Positions 48,501 to 60,319 of a stretch of 64,000 nt of DNA are shown here, in pieces; within the stretch, counting starts at the first letter, position 1; every line of letters starts with the position of its first letter. Source of the stretch: Glandiceps talaboti (Eukaryota; Hemichordata; Enteropneusta; Spengelidae); the NCBI RefSeq assembly GCF_964340395.1, contig NC_135566.1, positions 396,001 to 460,000 of the forward strand, read 5' to 3'. The translations under genes were made by a program, and so were the position numbers. The notes beneath the pieces are model-generated. The model did no database searches, was not told where the DNA came from, and saw only the letters and a program-made list of their open reading frames with translations.

Positions 48501-49244
48501 ATCTCATCTGTGAATACTGATAAAAAAGATGACTATCTTTCTAATCCTGCTGATACTTCAAAACATACCAAGGCCAATAAGTTCTATTATTTAGTTACCC
48601 TCTGTTGACTGATAAGCAGTGTGCCCTCACAGCCAATTTGATGTGCCACTGACGCACACAATTTCTAGTGACGCACCAAAATAATTTGGTGTTCCCCTAT
48701 CTCTTACTATGTGATGACCAGTGTGCCCCCTAAGCCAATTTGATGTGCCACTGACACACACAATTTCTAGTGATACACCAAAATTTGGTGTTCCCCTATC
48801 TCTTACTATGTGATGACCAGTGTGCCCCCTAAGCCAATTTGATGTGCCACTGACACACACAATTTCTAGTGACGCACCAAAATTTGGTGTTCCCCTATCT
48901 CTCACTATGTGGTGACCAGTGTGTCCTCTAAGCCAATTTGACGTGCCACTGACACACACAATTTCTAGTGACGTATCAAAATTTGGTGTTCCCCTATCTC
49001 TCACTATGTGGTGACTCACAAGAGATCCCAGTTTTTCTCATTTTGACTCGCAACAACACAATTCGGCTATCAACAGAGGGCATACTGCCAATAAGTGAAC
49101 ATGTAGGTGAAATAAGGTGAAAATCTTCATCAGTGCATGTACCTACCAGATATGTGTTCTGCTTGTTAAAGCTCTAAAAGTTGAGACAGTTCCTGCTGTA
49201 CAGGAGAGAGACCTGGCTGGAAGTTTTGTAGTTAGAGATGCCAT
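45527..49244 (-). CDS. SUOX: Sulfite oxidase, mitochondrial, 3 coding exons, 637 aa
   Basis: SUOX oxidises sulfite to sulfate in the mitochondrial intermembrane space, the last step of sulfur amino acid breakdown, passing electrons to cytochrome c. Coding exons: 49147-49244, 48254-48307, 45527-47288, in frame (codon 33 TGG is split). The N-terminus (MASLTTKLPARSLSC..., rich in Ser, Thr and Arg) is a presequence. A hydrophobic segment at about 103-121 (LLISAVVATTGGLGFMLFM) follows. The cytochrome b5 domain shows heme ligands in DQHPGGD (His207) and KKAHVF (His235). The molybdopterin domain shows the Mo-binding Cys352 in TLQCAGNRR, plus GARNVKWL. A dimerisation domain runs to HTKIYVE. It is longer than the human enzyme (545 aa), mostly at the N-terminus. 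All catalytic features appear intact. Confidence 0.97.
48618..49016 (-). repeat. 98-bp tandem repeat, about 4 copies, SUOX intron 1
   Basis: Units share CAGTGTGCCCCCTAAGCCAA, TTTGATGTGCCACTGACACA and GGTGTTCCCCTATCTCT. One frame stays open across all copies for 130 codons, but only because the unit lacks stops in that frame. It ends about 130 bp from the exon 1 donor. Confidence 0.95.
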
Positions 49245-52200
49245 CTTATTACATTATTAACCTGTGCTACCAATCCACTTCAGAACTGCAAAATATAATA
49301 GTTATAAATAATAAATAATATATAAAAGCTCTCAGTATTAAATTCTTTTCTATTTCTGGTTGACTGAAATTGGTTATAACAATTTTTTAAAAAGCTGATA
49401 TATTTTGCAATGGAAATAGATATGCATGAATGACACAAAGAAAAGACAGTGATTGAGGATGATGACTAACTACTGTTTGGTAAACAAAGTAAGCAGATTC
49501 GACATTTACAATGTTATAATATTAAAAAAAGCATGTTTGATTCTAACATAATATCGTCTTTCTACTATTATTATGATGCAATTATTCCTAAATGTATTGG
49601 TTGCTGTACATGTATGTACATAAACTTTGTAAACAAAGTACAATACTTGTCTATCAATGGATTCTTTGACCCCATGTCCTTCACCTTACATACCGTAATG
49701 GTTCAAAGCTTAAGGCTACTGCTAAAATATGTAAACTGATGATAAGTTACATTCTAGTCAGTCTAAAATTTAAAAACTGTCTGTGATAGTATTATTATCT
49801 CAAGACTAGTAGCCCTGACATAAGTTATTTACACTGAGCTTTTTGTTTTGTTTGTGTTTTTGTTTTGTTTTTGTTTATATGTGATAAGAGTTGTTGATGA
49901 GACAGGCAAACCACAAAAACTTGACAGTTCAAAATTTCAAATTTGTGCTTTAGACTTCAAGATTTGTTGGTTACCATGGTTGAATTGTTGATGAGGTACA
50001 ATAAACAATATGATGTACATAGGATGGGCTAGGGCTAATACTGGTATATGAGAAGATACATAATTAACACAAAAGAAATGTGAAGCATATTAAATTCTAC
50101 TCTACATGAACACAATAACAAATCACACACAATACCTATAATGTAGCCAAAACGTTCTAATATTCATAACTAGTAACTACATCATTAGGTTTGTTTTGGA
50201 GTTATCTTTTGACCTTCAACACTACATCTATCCATCAGATTTCATGATAACATTTATAGATTTCTGGCCAGTGTGGCAAGTGAGATAGGCAAATCTCTTG
50301 GAGTAAATATGTGCACTGACATGATTTAAAAATCTATTATTCTGCAAAATTATTCTGCAGTGCTATCAGTGATTGAAGACAGTTTTTCTCTGCTTTTGAA
50401 ATTCAGGTATCCATTACTTAAAGAATATCTTACCAATACTATAATGTTAACATATGATGGCCATTAAATCTACCAAATTAATTCATCAACATAATTATAA
50501 ATATAACAAAGTAAATCAGGGTAGATCCAACTCAGCCTATCGCCATCCAGGGGCCCATTGCCAACTCAGCCCATCTGATTGTTAACTCAGCCTACCTGTG
50601 CTAACTCAGTGATACCAACTCAGCCCACCATGTAGTAGAGTTCGTTGGTGGGGGTACAGTTTCTACTTTGTCATCATATATCATGTATATGCCCACATAT
50701 TCTGAATTCATAAATACAGAAGACATGACAGACAACATATAGAGAATTATTCCACCATCATTAATGATAATGCCAGTGTCATTTACAGACGATACACCCC
50801 TATATAAAGCACATTGTTTAATCCATGCAAATGAGAAAATTCAAACTGCTGCCTGGGACATGGACTCTGAGCTCCCATTTTTTGTATGTTTTGCATAGAA
50901 TACGGAATCAACTGGTCTCAAGACTGATAGATTCTATACAAGAACATATTGCAACTGGGGAAAATGAAAATTATTTAGGTTGTGTTTTGGCAATGGGCCG
51001 AGTTGGCAGGGTGTGGGCCGAGTTGGCGATGGGCCGAGTCAGGTATTAACTGGTAAATCTTGATTGTCCTTCCTTCCAAACACTGTGTCAAACATCAGCT
51101 TCAACTTGACATCATCTTTTTTCCTGTTTTTTAAACACGTCGCATATATTTTGATACTCTTTACACTACACAAACAATGGTCTTGGTATTAACAATTTCC
51201 AGAAAACAAAACAAAAAGATAAAAAAGTCAAAGAACAGAGAGAAAGCAATCCTCTAATCTAACAGACTCCAAACAAAAAACAAGCAATACCGACAACAGC
51301 AAAAGCTATCAACAGATTTCTACTCTAGAGAATACCCATAGTTTTGAACCCTTCTCACTCTTTGACGCCAAGGATAGCCTCTAGACTACAAATTTCAGGC
51401 AGTGAGAAAATGTGGACATTATTTATATGGATTTTAAATTTAATTTTCACTGAAAAGACATTGTCTGTTTTGTGCTTGCATATACATGTATGGGCCTATT
51501 TTTTGCTGATAGGATGATACACATGGTAACTTTGAATGAGGTGTTTCTTAGTGGGACTGTATTTACAAAAAGCAATACGAAAAAAAATCCTCAAATACAA
51601 ATTTTAGAATTTCACAGAATTTTCAATAGATCATATCTTATATCACTTGTCTATGAGAGTATACAGTATCTAGTTGTCTCCCCCAAATAATATTTGAAAA
51701 CTGTACAATAACATGCACCAAAATTTGACAAAATGCCAAATCAACCATCTCACTCTGAAATATTATGATTATAACTACAATGTACTCATTAATTAATATA
51801 CATATATGCTACATGTTTAACATCAAAATGATTATGCTATTATTTTGATAAATACATTTTACTTGTACCATTTCAAGTTGTTTATCTGTTTGACTAACAA
51901 AAACAAATCAAGGATACACGTATACATCACCACTATCATCATTATATCCCTGAAATTTAGTACAGAATTTAATAGGAAGGAATACTGTAAATCTTCAAAA
52001 TAATTCTAAAATCAATATGCTAGCCCCTGCCTTGTGAATTCATGAATAGGCCTGCCAAAACAATGCTATAAAAGAATAAGTATTCAATGCCTTAGTATTA
52101 CATAAGAAGTGAAAATGATATAACCTCTACGACCCATTCTCTAATCTAACATACAGTGTATCATGATACAGGCTGTGAACCCCGTTTTAAAAGTACACTG

Positions 52201-52400
52201 TTTTTGTAAAAGGCAAATTTTTCTCTAAAATGTTGCATACCTGATGGTAACTTCTTTCTGAGTACTTGGTCAATATGGAATGGTTGAGAGAAATTCATGC
52301 ACAGAGAGGTCTTTTCACTGTAGTTGCTGTAATATCATCAAACCAGTTTTAACCAGAGATCTGGTTTTGACTAGTCACATGTGAATCGACGTAAACAACA
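49245..52400 (-). other. SUOX 5' UTR: exon part 49245-49285 and candidate upstream exon near 52241
   Basis: The exon carrying the SUOX ATG is preceded by an acceptor (TTTTGCAG, boundary at 49,285/49,286), so its 41-bp leader should be joined to an upstream non-coding exon. A candidate donor ATCAG/GTATGC lies at 52,241/52,240, with CpG-bearing sequence containing CACGTCATGA near 52,430 that could be the promoter. The upstream exon is inferred and its left end unknown. Confidence 0.4.
50527..51043. mobile_element. Foldback-like element of about 517 bp
   Basis: The left end has four copies of CCAACTCAGCCCA-like words (50,527-50,630). The right end has three copies of the inverse, GGGCCGAGTTGGC (50,988-51,043). 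GGCCCATTGCCAACTC at the left is closely matched by the inverse of GGCAATGGGCCGAGTTGGC at the right. The middle has no recognisable gene. Repeat-built inverted ends are characteristic of foldback elements. Confidence 0.6.
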
Positions 52401-53339
52401 TTCGCTTGAAAACAACCTGCTTTGACCCCACCACGTCATGAATATTAAATTAGTCATAATTTGCATATGACTGGGTTGTTATCAAATGCTTCCCTGTTTT
52501 GATATCACTATCTAAAACGAGGACATTGAACTATTTGTACTTTGACTGGGTGTATTTTTTTATAACCTCCCCTGGTTTCTATGGGCAACATGGCAGACAA
52601 TGTCATGATTTGGAGTATAGTACTAATTACATGTAACTGATAGGTTAGGAGCTATAGTGCAGTGATGGACCTGGTGAAACTGAGCTATTTTTACTTGCAG
52701 AAAGGTACATTGTTTTTGTAACCTGCTCAGAAACCTGGTACACTACAACATACTTTGAGTGTCCTTTTCCAAAGACATCAAATATCAACAAAAACACAGA
52801 CATAAGGGATAAGCATTGATCAAGATAAAATTGCGCCTCAATACCAAATTCCATAGTGTCTACAAGGTGAATTATACATTGTATGCAATGATAGATCTAA
52901 AACATTAAGTTGGCACAATTCATCAAGAAATGTTGGTACAAAACTTATCAATCAATCAATATTACATTTAGTGATTTTGTGAAGATCAGCATTGTTTCCA
53001 CCTCACATCATTTTAAAGGGTTGAACAACCTCAATTTATGGTACTGGTATTATTGGAAACTACTTGCATTGCCTAGCTATTCTAGAGTATTACTCTTTAT
53101 TATTGCCATCTTCAAATACAAGTGCATGTTGTGCATAGGATTGAAACTTGTAGCAGTACTATGGATTAAAGTCTTAGCGATAAAGGAGGTAATTTATATT
53201 ATTTTAGTGGTCATTTACGGTCGTTTTAATATTTGACATTTTTAAGGCTGTTATAACAAGTCACAGTCTATAATTTTAATGACCATTCACTATCCTTTTA
53301 ACATTTGACATTTTAAGGGTGTTAACGATATACTTGTCT

Positions 53340-53452
53340 TTGTAGCATTCACCTTATTTATGTTTTTGTATTTTATGTGCAGCGCTTTTGAATATTTTAA
53401 ATAGAAAAGGCGCTTTAGAAAATAAATAAACTTAATCTTAAACTTAAACTTA
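53340..53452 (+). mobile_element. LINE/SINE 3' tail
   Basis: GCAGCGCTTTTGAATATTTT, then AAAGGCGCTTTAGAAAATAA and an AAT/CTTAAA-rich end, form the stem AGCGCTTT/AAAGGCGCT. This resembles the GCGCT...ATAAATAAA ends of many invertebrate non-LTR elements. No coding part is visible. Confidence 0.45.
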
Positions 53453-55218
53453 TTACATTAAAAACCATTGGTGACGGTAACATTATATAAATCATGCACT
53501 CAATTTTGAAACTGTCCCAGTGTCACTTCTTGTAGGACAACCAGTCTGAATATACTGAACCTACTTCATGATGACTGGTTGAAATTGATTTATTGATATG
53601 TCAACTAAACTAAACGGTCAGCTGCCAGAACACTAACCTGTGTAACTAAAGTTCATACTGGTTAGTTTTATTTAATATGCAGTGTGACAGCTGACAACCT
53701 GTTGTCCTCATCCCAAAGAGATACTTTAGGGTTTGTTTGTGGAATGTCCACCACGATCGCTGGATCAATGTCTTGCGGGTGAAGCATTGGTGTCAGGCAT
53801 AACAATTAATATGTAACATGTATAAGTATCTATAATGCGTGGCACGAAAAATGAAATGATATTTACTGAAGAAGCACTTGTGCAATTGTGTGATATTTAT
53901 TTTGGAAAATGGCATGGGTGGGGGGGGGGGGGGATATAAGTATGGGAATCGGCCTAATACAGTACGTTCATATACCTGTACTACATTGTACAAGGCTGAG
54001 TTACAGGCATTTGTATCATTGATGATATGTGAGAAACTAAACAATTCATTAATTAATATGTTTCCATTTAGTGTTTTGAGGTAGACATCACAAGCTTACT
54101 GAAGGGGCTGTGTAATTTATTTGTGGAAAAATATCCAAAGAAGAGAAATATCACAGGTAGTGTCAATAGCCATTTGAGTGAGGAGTGGCTACATTGTATT
54201 GTCACTATGGACATTGGTGGTACTAGACATTTCGTTTATCAAACTATGTTGCATTTCTCTGGTAGCTCAATCTAATACATTTGTACTAGTATATAAATAA
54301 TGAAAAATACTCCTAGCGGTTGTACTCTTGACAACTGTATCTCTCTTGGTAAAAACAACAGTTTTAGCATTCTTGTTGAACAAATAGCCAGTTATACACT
54401 GTCAGTAATCATTCTTAGGTGTAGCTAATTAGGGCTGGGGGTTATCTAAGTTTTCCATATGTTGTACCTAGGTTTCCCATCCACATTATGGTGGATGACA
54501 TAGAAATCAGTGCAATTTTGAACTGATACTGCAACACCCATATGTTACAAGACTCCAAAGCCTTCACAAAAGAACTGTTCTCGACTATTATTGACATTTC
54601 CAAATCATAGGTTATAGGTTATCCTAGTAGGTTCATAGGAACATTGACATGTGTCAACCTATCATGGTAATGTTTGTATCTCTTTTGTGTAAAACACTTC
54701 AAAAATATTCTTATCACCTCTTTCTCTACAATAGTGATGACTTGTTGACATGTCTACCCTGTTAACATCGTGATGTGTGATTTTGCTTCACTATCTAATT
54801 GCTTGTAATGCTATCAACAGCAAATAATTAATGTGGTTTGAAAATTATACACTAAAATTGATTGGTTTGATTGGTCGCAATAGGGAGTGATAACATAAGT
54901 CAGCGACTATATTCAAATGAGGTAAATAAGTTACACACAGCAAATATTATGTAAATTATCTGCAAACAGGAACGATGATAAATGCCATTGGGGCATGGTT
55001 GCCGTTGATAGCGAGGCTATGTGGCAAAATCACAGATCACAATGCAAACAGGATATGCCCTTTCCTGGGAAACATTATTTTGTCACAAATGGTGAACTCA
55101 AATGCCATCTAGGACTGCAAGATAACATAACAACAAAATACCTATGATTTCTGTTTGTGAAGGTAAATGACAAGCAGGCATCACCACACTACTCTTATCA
55201 AAGTTTGGTTTTCCCAAG

Positions 55219-55332
55219 GTTGGGGAACCCACACAACAGAAAGGGGGAATATGGTAAAACTGCCATAGTTTCCAATACATTATACCATAATTTTGATGGG
55301 GAACCCTGGTAAAATGACAGGACTCACCAGGG
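55219..55332 (+). repeat. Dispersed repeat, copy B
   Basis: It matches 2,071-2,172 in order: AAGGTTGGGGAACCC, ATAGTTTCC, TATACCATAAT and GGAACCCTGGTAAAATGACA. Confidence 0.6.
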
Positions 55333-55629
55333 CCCACTTTTATTCAAATGCATCGTTCGCACATTTGAGACCACTTGGATCTCTGACTCAGTGAGAACAG
55401 AGTCATACCGACCACATATATCTGACTCCATACTCAAGTCAGAGACTACCTTGGACTCTCCCCCAAAGGCACTTGAATACTATTCAAGAAATATAAGCGA
55501 ACAGGGTCATTGAACAATATTGTGACATGATTCAAGTGGCTGTGGTTACGTAATCTCTAATTTCATCATATGTCATGTTGTCTGGCAGGTCACTCGTTAG
55601 TAAGGACTGCTAACAGACGGAGTAAGTTG

Positions 55630-55862
55630 GGACCCGTTTCTGACAATGTCCTTCTCTTTAGGGACATGCACAATGATGTACATATTAGTTGAAATATGGA
55701 ACAAATTGCCAGTCAATGTGGTATCATCATCAACTGTACGGATGTTTAAAAGTCGTCTAGATAAACTGGGGGAAAACCAATCCTTGTATTATGATTATAA
55801 GGAAAAAAGTAATCACACTTTACTATATAGAGACTGCAGTACACAGGAACCTCGTCACTAAG
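55630..55862 (+). mobile_element. LINE reverse transcriptase 3' coding fragment
   Basis: The frame reads VEIWNKLPVNVVSSSTVRMF followed by KSRLDKLGENQSLYYDY, matching the C-terminal WN.LP..VV....V..FK.RLD pattern of CR1/L2-type LINE proteins. Only this terminal piece remains. Confidence 0.65.
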
Positions 55863-56299
55863 TTGGCAGACAGCTGACAGTACGGGCCAGATAGGCCTAT
55901 TAATTAAAGTCAGAATGAATCTATGAATCTACTAAATTAGTAAATGATAATCTATGAAATTTTAAATGCACTGTCAGAATCGAGTCCCGTGTATTCCACG
56001 TCTATTGTTTGGCTGAAAGACTTCATGCAAAAATAATGTGGTAAAAGTAATGTTGAATAAAAATATTTGAAAATATTTGCAAACTGTCAAATTCAAAATT
56101 GATTTGGGAACTCTGCAGCTCTGTCTAGGTCATGACCTTTCCAGTTAGTTTGGGTAGTTGGTAATCGTCGTGAAACAGGAAAAACATCACACGTTAGACA
56201 GTCTGTATGATGTAAATTTTGCGTAGGTTTCGTCAGTATCTTTTTGCTTACCTCATTAATTCGTAATCTACACCCCAAGCGTTATCATTTCGACTAAAA

Positions 56300-56536
56300 T
56301 GTAACCATTGTGTGAAATATCAGTCCATTCCTACGTAGCCATATCACGTTGGTGGAAAAGGCCTTCACACTGTTTTGAACTAACGCTGGTGGCGCTATTC
56401 CCGACATGCGCATGGCCACACGGCCCCGCAAATGTGCTTTGTCGTCTACACAGATTGTACACAAATTTCAGATCCGGGGACTGGATGGTATCTACGTTTC
56501 CTTTGGTTTTGAGTGCTCCATCTACCATACCAGCAG
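56300..56536 (+). promoter_or_regulatory. Candidate promoter and 5' UTR exon of the kelch-like gene
   Basis: A CpG-rich stretch contains an NRF-1-like site (ACATGCGCATGG near 56,403) and ends with a good donor, CAGCAG/GTAAGA at 56,536/56,537. It would join the acceptor TTCATTAG at 57,745/57,746, placing 35 bases of leader before the ATG at 57,781. The promoter assignment is inference. Confidence 0.45.
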
Positions 56537-57220
56537 GTAAGACAGTTTTACCAATCTTACTACTCGTACAGTGTTTTATATTTACTATCAAATCAGTGTA
56601 CACGCAACTGGACTGACAAAATTAAACCCGGATACTATACATATACTCATAGCCATATAGAATTGTTTGGTTCCGATTACCCCACCTAGTTTTTCACGCC
56701 GACCCTAAACTTTTTTTACGTATTCGAGAAAAATAATAATAAAATCGTGAAGTCTCGATCGCAAGAAATAGTGGATGCGGAAACTGACATCATCATAAAA
56801 AAAACATATAAAACTATTCTTTCAATCTTATTATGGCTGTACAATCCGGGAAGAAATAAACAACACAGACCATTTGGAAAACAATGGAAAACCTGAACTA
56901 GACACACACATGATGAAAATAAATAAATAAATAAAAAATCTACCTACCCCACCTATTTTAAAAGTGAATGTAATCGGAACCACACAATTTTTTTACGCCT
57001 TACTAGTTTAAGTAGTTATTCCGGGAGGAGTGACAGACTTCCTGGATCCTATGTACAGAACAATACATGCTTTTATCCCGTATACCCGTACCCAGGCCGG
57101 TAAATGGTATCAACCACTCTTCCTATTTGCAAAAGAAACTGTGACGCGCATGATTTTAGATGGCGTGTGCGAGGACGAGAAAGAAAGATAACACTGTATT
57201 CAATTTCTTGAGCTTACAAA

Positions 57221-57223
57221 CAA

Positions 57224-57262
<39 letters not shown>

Positions 57263-57264
57263 AT
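57221..57264. repeat. (AAAT)n microsatellite
   Basis: About eleven tetranucleotide copies, directly visible. Confidence 0.95.
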
Positions 57265-57780
57265 ACAAGTACACCTGGCAACAAATATCACACACATAGC
57301 AACAGCCAAACATTATATATTACAATTAATGTAGCAACACTGATGGCCCAGACAGTTCAAAAATAGTAACAAATGTGCATAGCAACAATGGCCATATCCA
57401 TAGCAACAATCAACAATAATGTCTTATTACAAAATAAAATAATGATGGTTACTGATCAAGCCATCTTGGCTTAGTAATGTCCCATCTGTCACCTTTGACC
57501 TTTGCATAAAGTATGTAGTTGTGACTCAGCACTTTTGGCTCTATTTTTCAAATTTAGTTTGAAAATAAATAAATATAAATATTTTGTCACTACTCGCACT
57601 AATTGTCTTCTCATAGGGATAAAGCCTATTGTGTTATTCATATTTTCCTCTACTGAATGAAGAAAACAGATTGGGGAAAAGATACACAACAATTTAATTT
57701 TATTAATACAGATTCTACAATGTCTTCTTTTTCTTCTTTCATTAGATACTTGTTGATTCAGTTTCCAGTATAGGAGAGCT

Positions 57781-59607
57781 ATGGCTGAACTGACCAGTTA
57801 TCAAGAACCTTGTAATTTACCCTCACCAAGTGATATGAGTGATTTCACAGTAAAAATTAGTGGTATGAACTTTAAATTCAATAGAGAAGTTCTCAAACAA
57901 CAAAGCGAGTACTTCAAGGTATTGTTCGAGTCTGACTTTTTTGAAAAGCACAACACTGATATCGAGTTGAAAGAGGTTCCAACTGTCAATGCAATGAAAG
58001 TACTGACTGCATACATAAATAATGAGGGCCTCTCCGTAACTCCTTGTAATGTTAATGAAGTTATTGCTGGTGCAGACTTCCTTCAAGTCACTGAGGGTAT
58101 GTCAAAATTCATATCATTGATCTACAGTTCAATAGCAATCACAACATGGAAACAATACCTGGACACAGTGGTCACCGTTGATGAGAGATTTCAGGAACCA
58201 CTAAGACTGGTTATCTATGAATGGATGAGAGAACATTATGGTCAGATTTGGAATTCACCAGGTTTCAAGGAATTACCAAAAGACCTGCAAGATCAAATCC
58301 AATATGGGCCATACAAGGGTACAGAAACATTTACCCTTTGCTGTATGGAACATCAGAAGTATACAGTTAATACCAAATCTGTAGCAAAAAAATTATTTAC
58401 TTTATATCGTGGGCATAATGAGGAAAGTAAAGTTAAAACCAACATAACAGTAAATATGTGGCAACAAACATCATCTTCTTGGGAAACTTTAACTACTGTA
58501 CCTGCAGATATAATGGCAAAGCTCTGTACAATGCCAGCTGTGTTTTCTGTCAATGACTGTGTGTTCTTATTGAAAGCACATGCTGATCTTACCGGGCGGC
58601 GTAATGTTGATACTCATTATTACTACTCTTTAGAGGAATACTGGCGAAGACTGCACTTACTTAGGTATGGCCCCGGTTCTAAAGATGACATAGCAACAAT
58701 ATATTTAGATCACATATATTGCTACAATATCAGAAAGAAAGTTTGGGAAGTCTTACACCCAACAACCAAACAGAAATCAATACAATTTACACCATCTCTG
58801 CTGTATCCAGTACAAGTAGGTAATAAGCTACATCTTATTATACAGGGAAAAGCAAGCAAACCTGGTCAGCATTTATGCTTTGATCCCCAAAGAGGTGAAT
58901 GGTACACTTTGGAACCACCCCCTCTCCCATATACAGAACTCCAAAGGGATGCTGATAAATATTGCTTTGAAGGTTCAGCAGTAGTGGGTGCAGTAAGCAG
59001 TGCCACACATATTCTTGCTCTAGAGTTAAAGTGGTTTCCAGGGTGTGAAATGTTTGAAGTGGACCGGTGTGTCAGTTACACTTTGTTTGACGTGACCAAA
59101 GGAAAGTGGACAGATCCTAAGACTCTGGCTACCAATGATGACGGTTGTAACATGTTTTTTATGTCCTCTGAAGATAACCAAATGAAGATAGTGCATGCTC
59201 GTCGTAGAGCAATATTTGATGGGTTTGACTCTGTGATCATTGATCCTACAAAAGGCATTGTTACAGGGGTCAATTCATTCCCCCAATCAGAATCAGACAA
59301 TAGTTATAGTAGGGAGAAGGATGTGTTTTTTAATCAAGACACAACAGTTGCTATTGGTGGAAAAATATGGGGTTGTGCAATTGACCCAGACCTCTGCAGT
59401 GTATGGTACAGGGACTCTTGCAAAGATAGCAATCCAAAAGTGTATGACCCACTCACCAATACAACCTTGTCTATACGTAATCCTCCAGAAACCTCAATAT
59501 CAAGTTCAGATCAGTCTACAGCTGGTAAGGCAGTGCAACCTGACAGTAAAGAGAAAATGAAAAGGCATATACGAGTGGCTTTGAAACTTTTTTGTCCCCA
59601 AAATTAA
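57781..59607 (+). CDS. BTB/kelch-like (KLHL-type) protein, 608 aa, intronless CDS
   Basis: BTB-BACK-kelch proteins are usually substrate adaptors of CUL3 ubiquitin ligases. The BTB domain spans about residues 19-120 (DFTVKISGMNFKFNREVLKQ, SEYFKVLFES, then IELKEVPTVNAMKVLTAYIN), where family members bind CUL3. A BACK-like helical region follows (about 125-180, QYLDTVVTVDERFQEPLRLV). The rest holds divergent kelch-type blades (VNDCVFLLKA, IYCYNIRKKVWEVL, HLCFDPQRGEWYTL, YTLFDVTKGKWTD, GGKIWGCAIDP). Canonical double-Gly kelch motifs are weak, so blade number is unclear. The CDS is a single exon. A splice acceptor 35 bp before the ATG suggests a 5' UTR intron, arguing against a recent retrocopy. 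The polyadenylation signal AATAAA lies at 59,983. I do not assign an ortholog. Confidence 0.9.
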   Translation: MAELTSYQEPCNLPSPSDMSDFTVKISGMNFKFNREVLKQQSEYFKVLFESDFFEKHNTDIELKEVPTVNAMKVLTAYINNEGLSVTPCNVNEVIAGADFLQVTEGMSKFISLIYSSIAITTWKQYLDTVVTVDERFQEPLRLVIYEWMREHYGQIWNSPGFKELPKDLQDQIQYGPYKGTETFTLCCMEHQKYTVNTKSVAKKLFTLYRGHNEESKVKTNITVNMWQQTSSSWETLTTVPADIMAKLCTMPAVFSVNDCVFLLKAHADLTGRRNVDTHYYYSLEEYWRRLHLLRYGPGSKDDIATIYLDHIYCYNIRKKVWEVLHPTTKQKSIQFTPSLLYPVQVGNKLHLIIQGKASKPGQHLCFDPQRGEWYTLEPPPLPYTELQRDADKYCFEGSAVVGAVSSATHILALELKWFPGCEMFEVDRCVSYTLFDVTKGKWTDPKTLATNDDGCNMFFMSSEDNQMKIVHARRRAIFDGFDSVIIDPTKGIVTGVNSFPQSESDNSYSREKDVFFNQDTTVAIGGKIWGCAIDPDLCSVWYRDSCKDSNPKVYDPLTNTTLSIRNPPETSISSSDQSTAGKAVQPDSKEKMKRHIRVALKLFCPQN

Positions 59608-59624
59608 CTGCTCCTAGAGATCCT

Positions 59625-59735
59625 TTCAAGTCTCAGAGCCTATACAAACAGATGGGATAAAAACCACTGGGGTTCATATACTCATCTAGCATATACTAAC
59701 AGATGGGATAAAACCACTGGGGTTCATGTGTTGTA
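59625..59735 (+). repeat. Direct duplication in the kelch-like gene 3' UTR
   Basis: Two copies share ACAGATGGGATAAAA and CCACTGGGGTTCAT about 59 bp apart. Confidence 0.85.
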
Positions 59736-59982
59736 TATGTACTAGGTAAAGCCAATTTAGCAGACAACTGTTCAAGACAACCAGTCAAGCATGAAACCAA
59801 AAAAAGGACAGGAAAACTAGTCAATGGTCTAGTCCACTAAATTATGACACACCCAGTACAACACTTTGTATTAGCATTTATTGATGTGTTGTCATCAACT
59901 TTCGACAAGAAAAATTGTGAGCCAGACATGTAACTTGGTAGAGAGATTTACTTCTTAAATCTCCATATATGTAGTATAAAAA

Positions 59983-59988
59983 AATAAA
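59983..59988 (+). terminator. Polyadenylation signal of the kelch-like gene
   Basis: AATAAA lies 376 bp after the stop codon and is the first one noted downstream. Confidence 0.5.
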
Positions 59989-60319
59989 ACTATAAGTAAA
60001 AAGTAGTGTTGTAGTCCAACCCTTATCTCTCAGATAGAGACATATAACATATTTTTCTGAAATTACCTGATCAAAGAGAAACTTATTTTCCTACTATTCC
60101 AAGGAATAATTTTTTATAGTAACATAATCATAAGAACATTGATCAATATGATCACAGATTTCCCAACATTGAAAATTACCTTGAGAAAAATTGTAACATA
60201 TACCAATTAATAGCTACTGTCCTATGTAGTAATGGTGTAAGGTGGTCAGTTTCAACTGGCTGGTGGGAGTGGGTGTCAGTGTTTTGAATATACGCAGCTG
60301 ATAGTGTCTGGAAAATAGT

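Larger units (their letters stand above)
52401..56299. other. Gene-free gap between SUOX and the kelch-like gene
   Basis: No host exon was recognised. The 108-codon frame at 52,910-53,236 has no recognisable motif or flanking splice logic. The stretch holds a LINE/SINE tail, a poly-G tract near 53,917, a dispersed repeat copy and a LINE fragment, listed separately. Confidence 0.5.

Noticed and set aside
48627-49019. 130-codon open frame in SUOX intron 1
   Set aside because: It is produced by a 98-bp tandem repeat without stops in that frame; the repeats show no codon-like pattern of change.
52910-53236. 108-codon plus-strand frame
   Set aside because: No motif, no splice signals in phase and AT-rich codon content typical of chance frames here.
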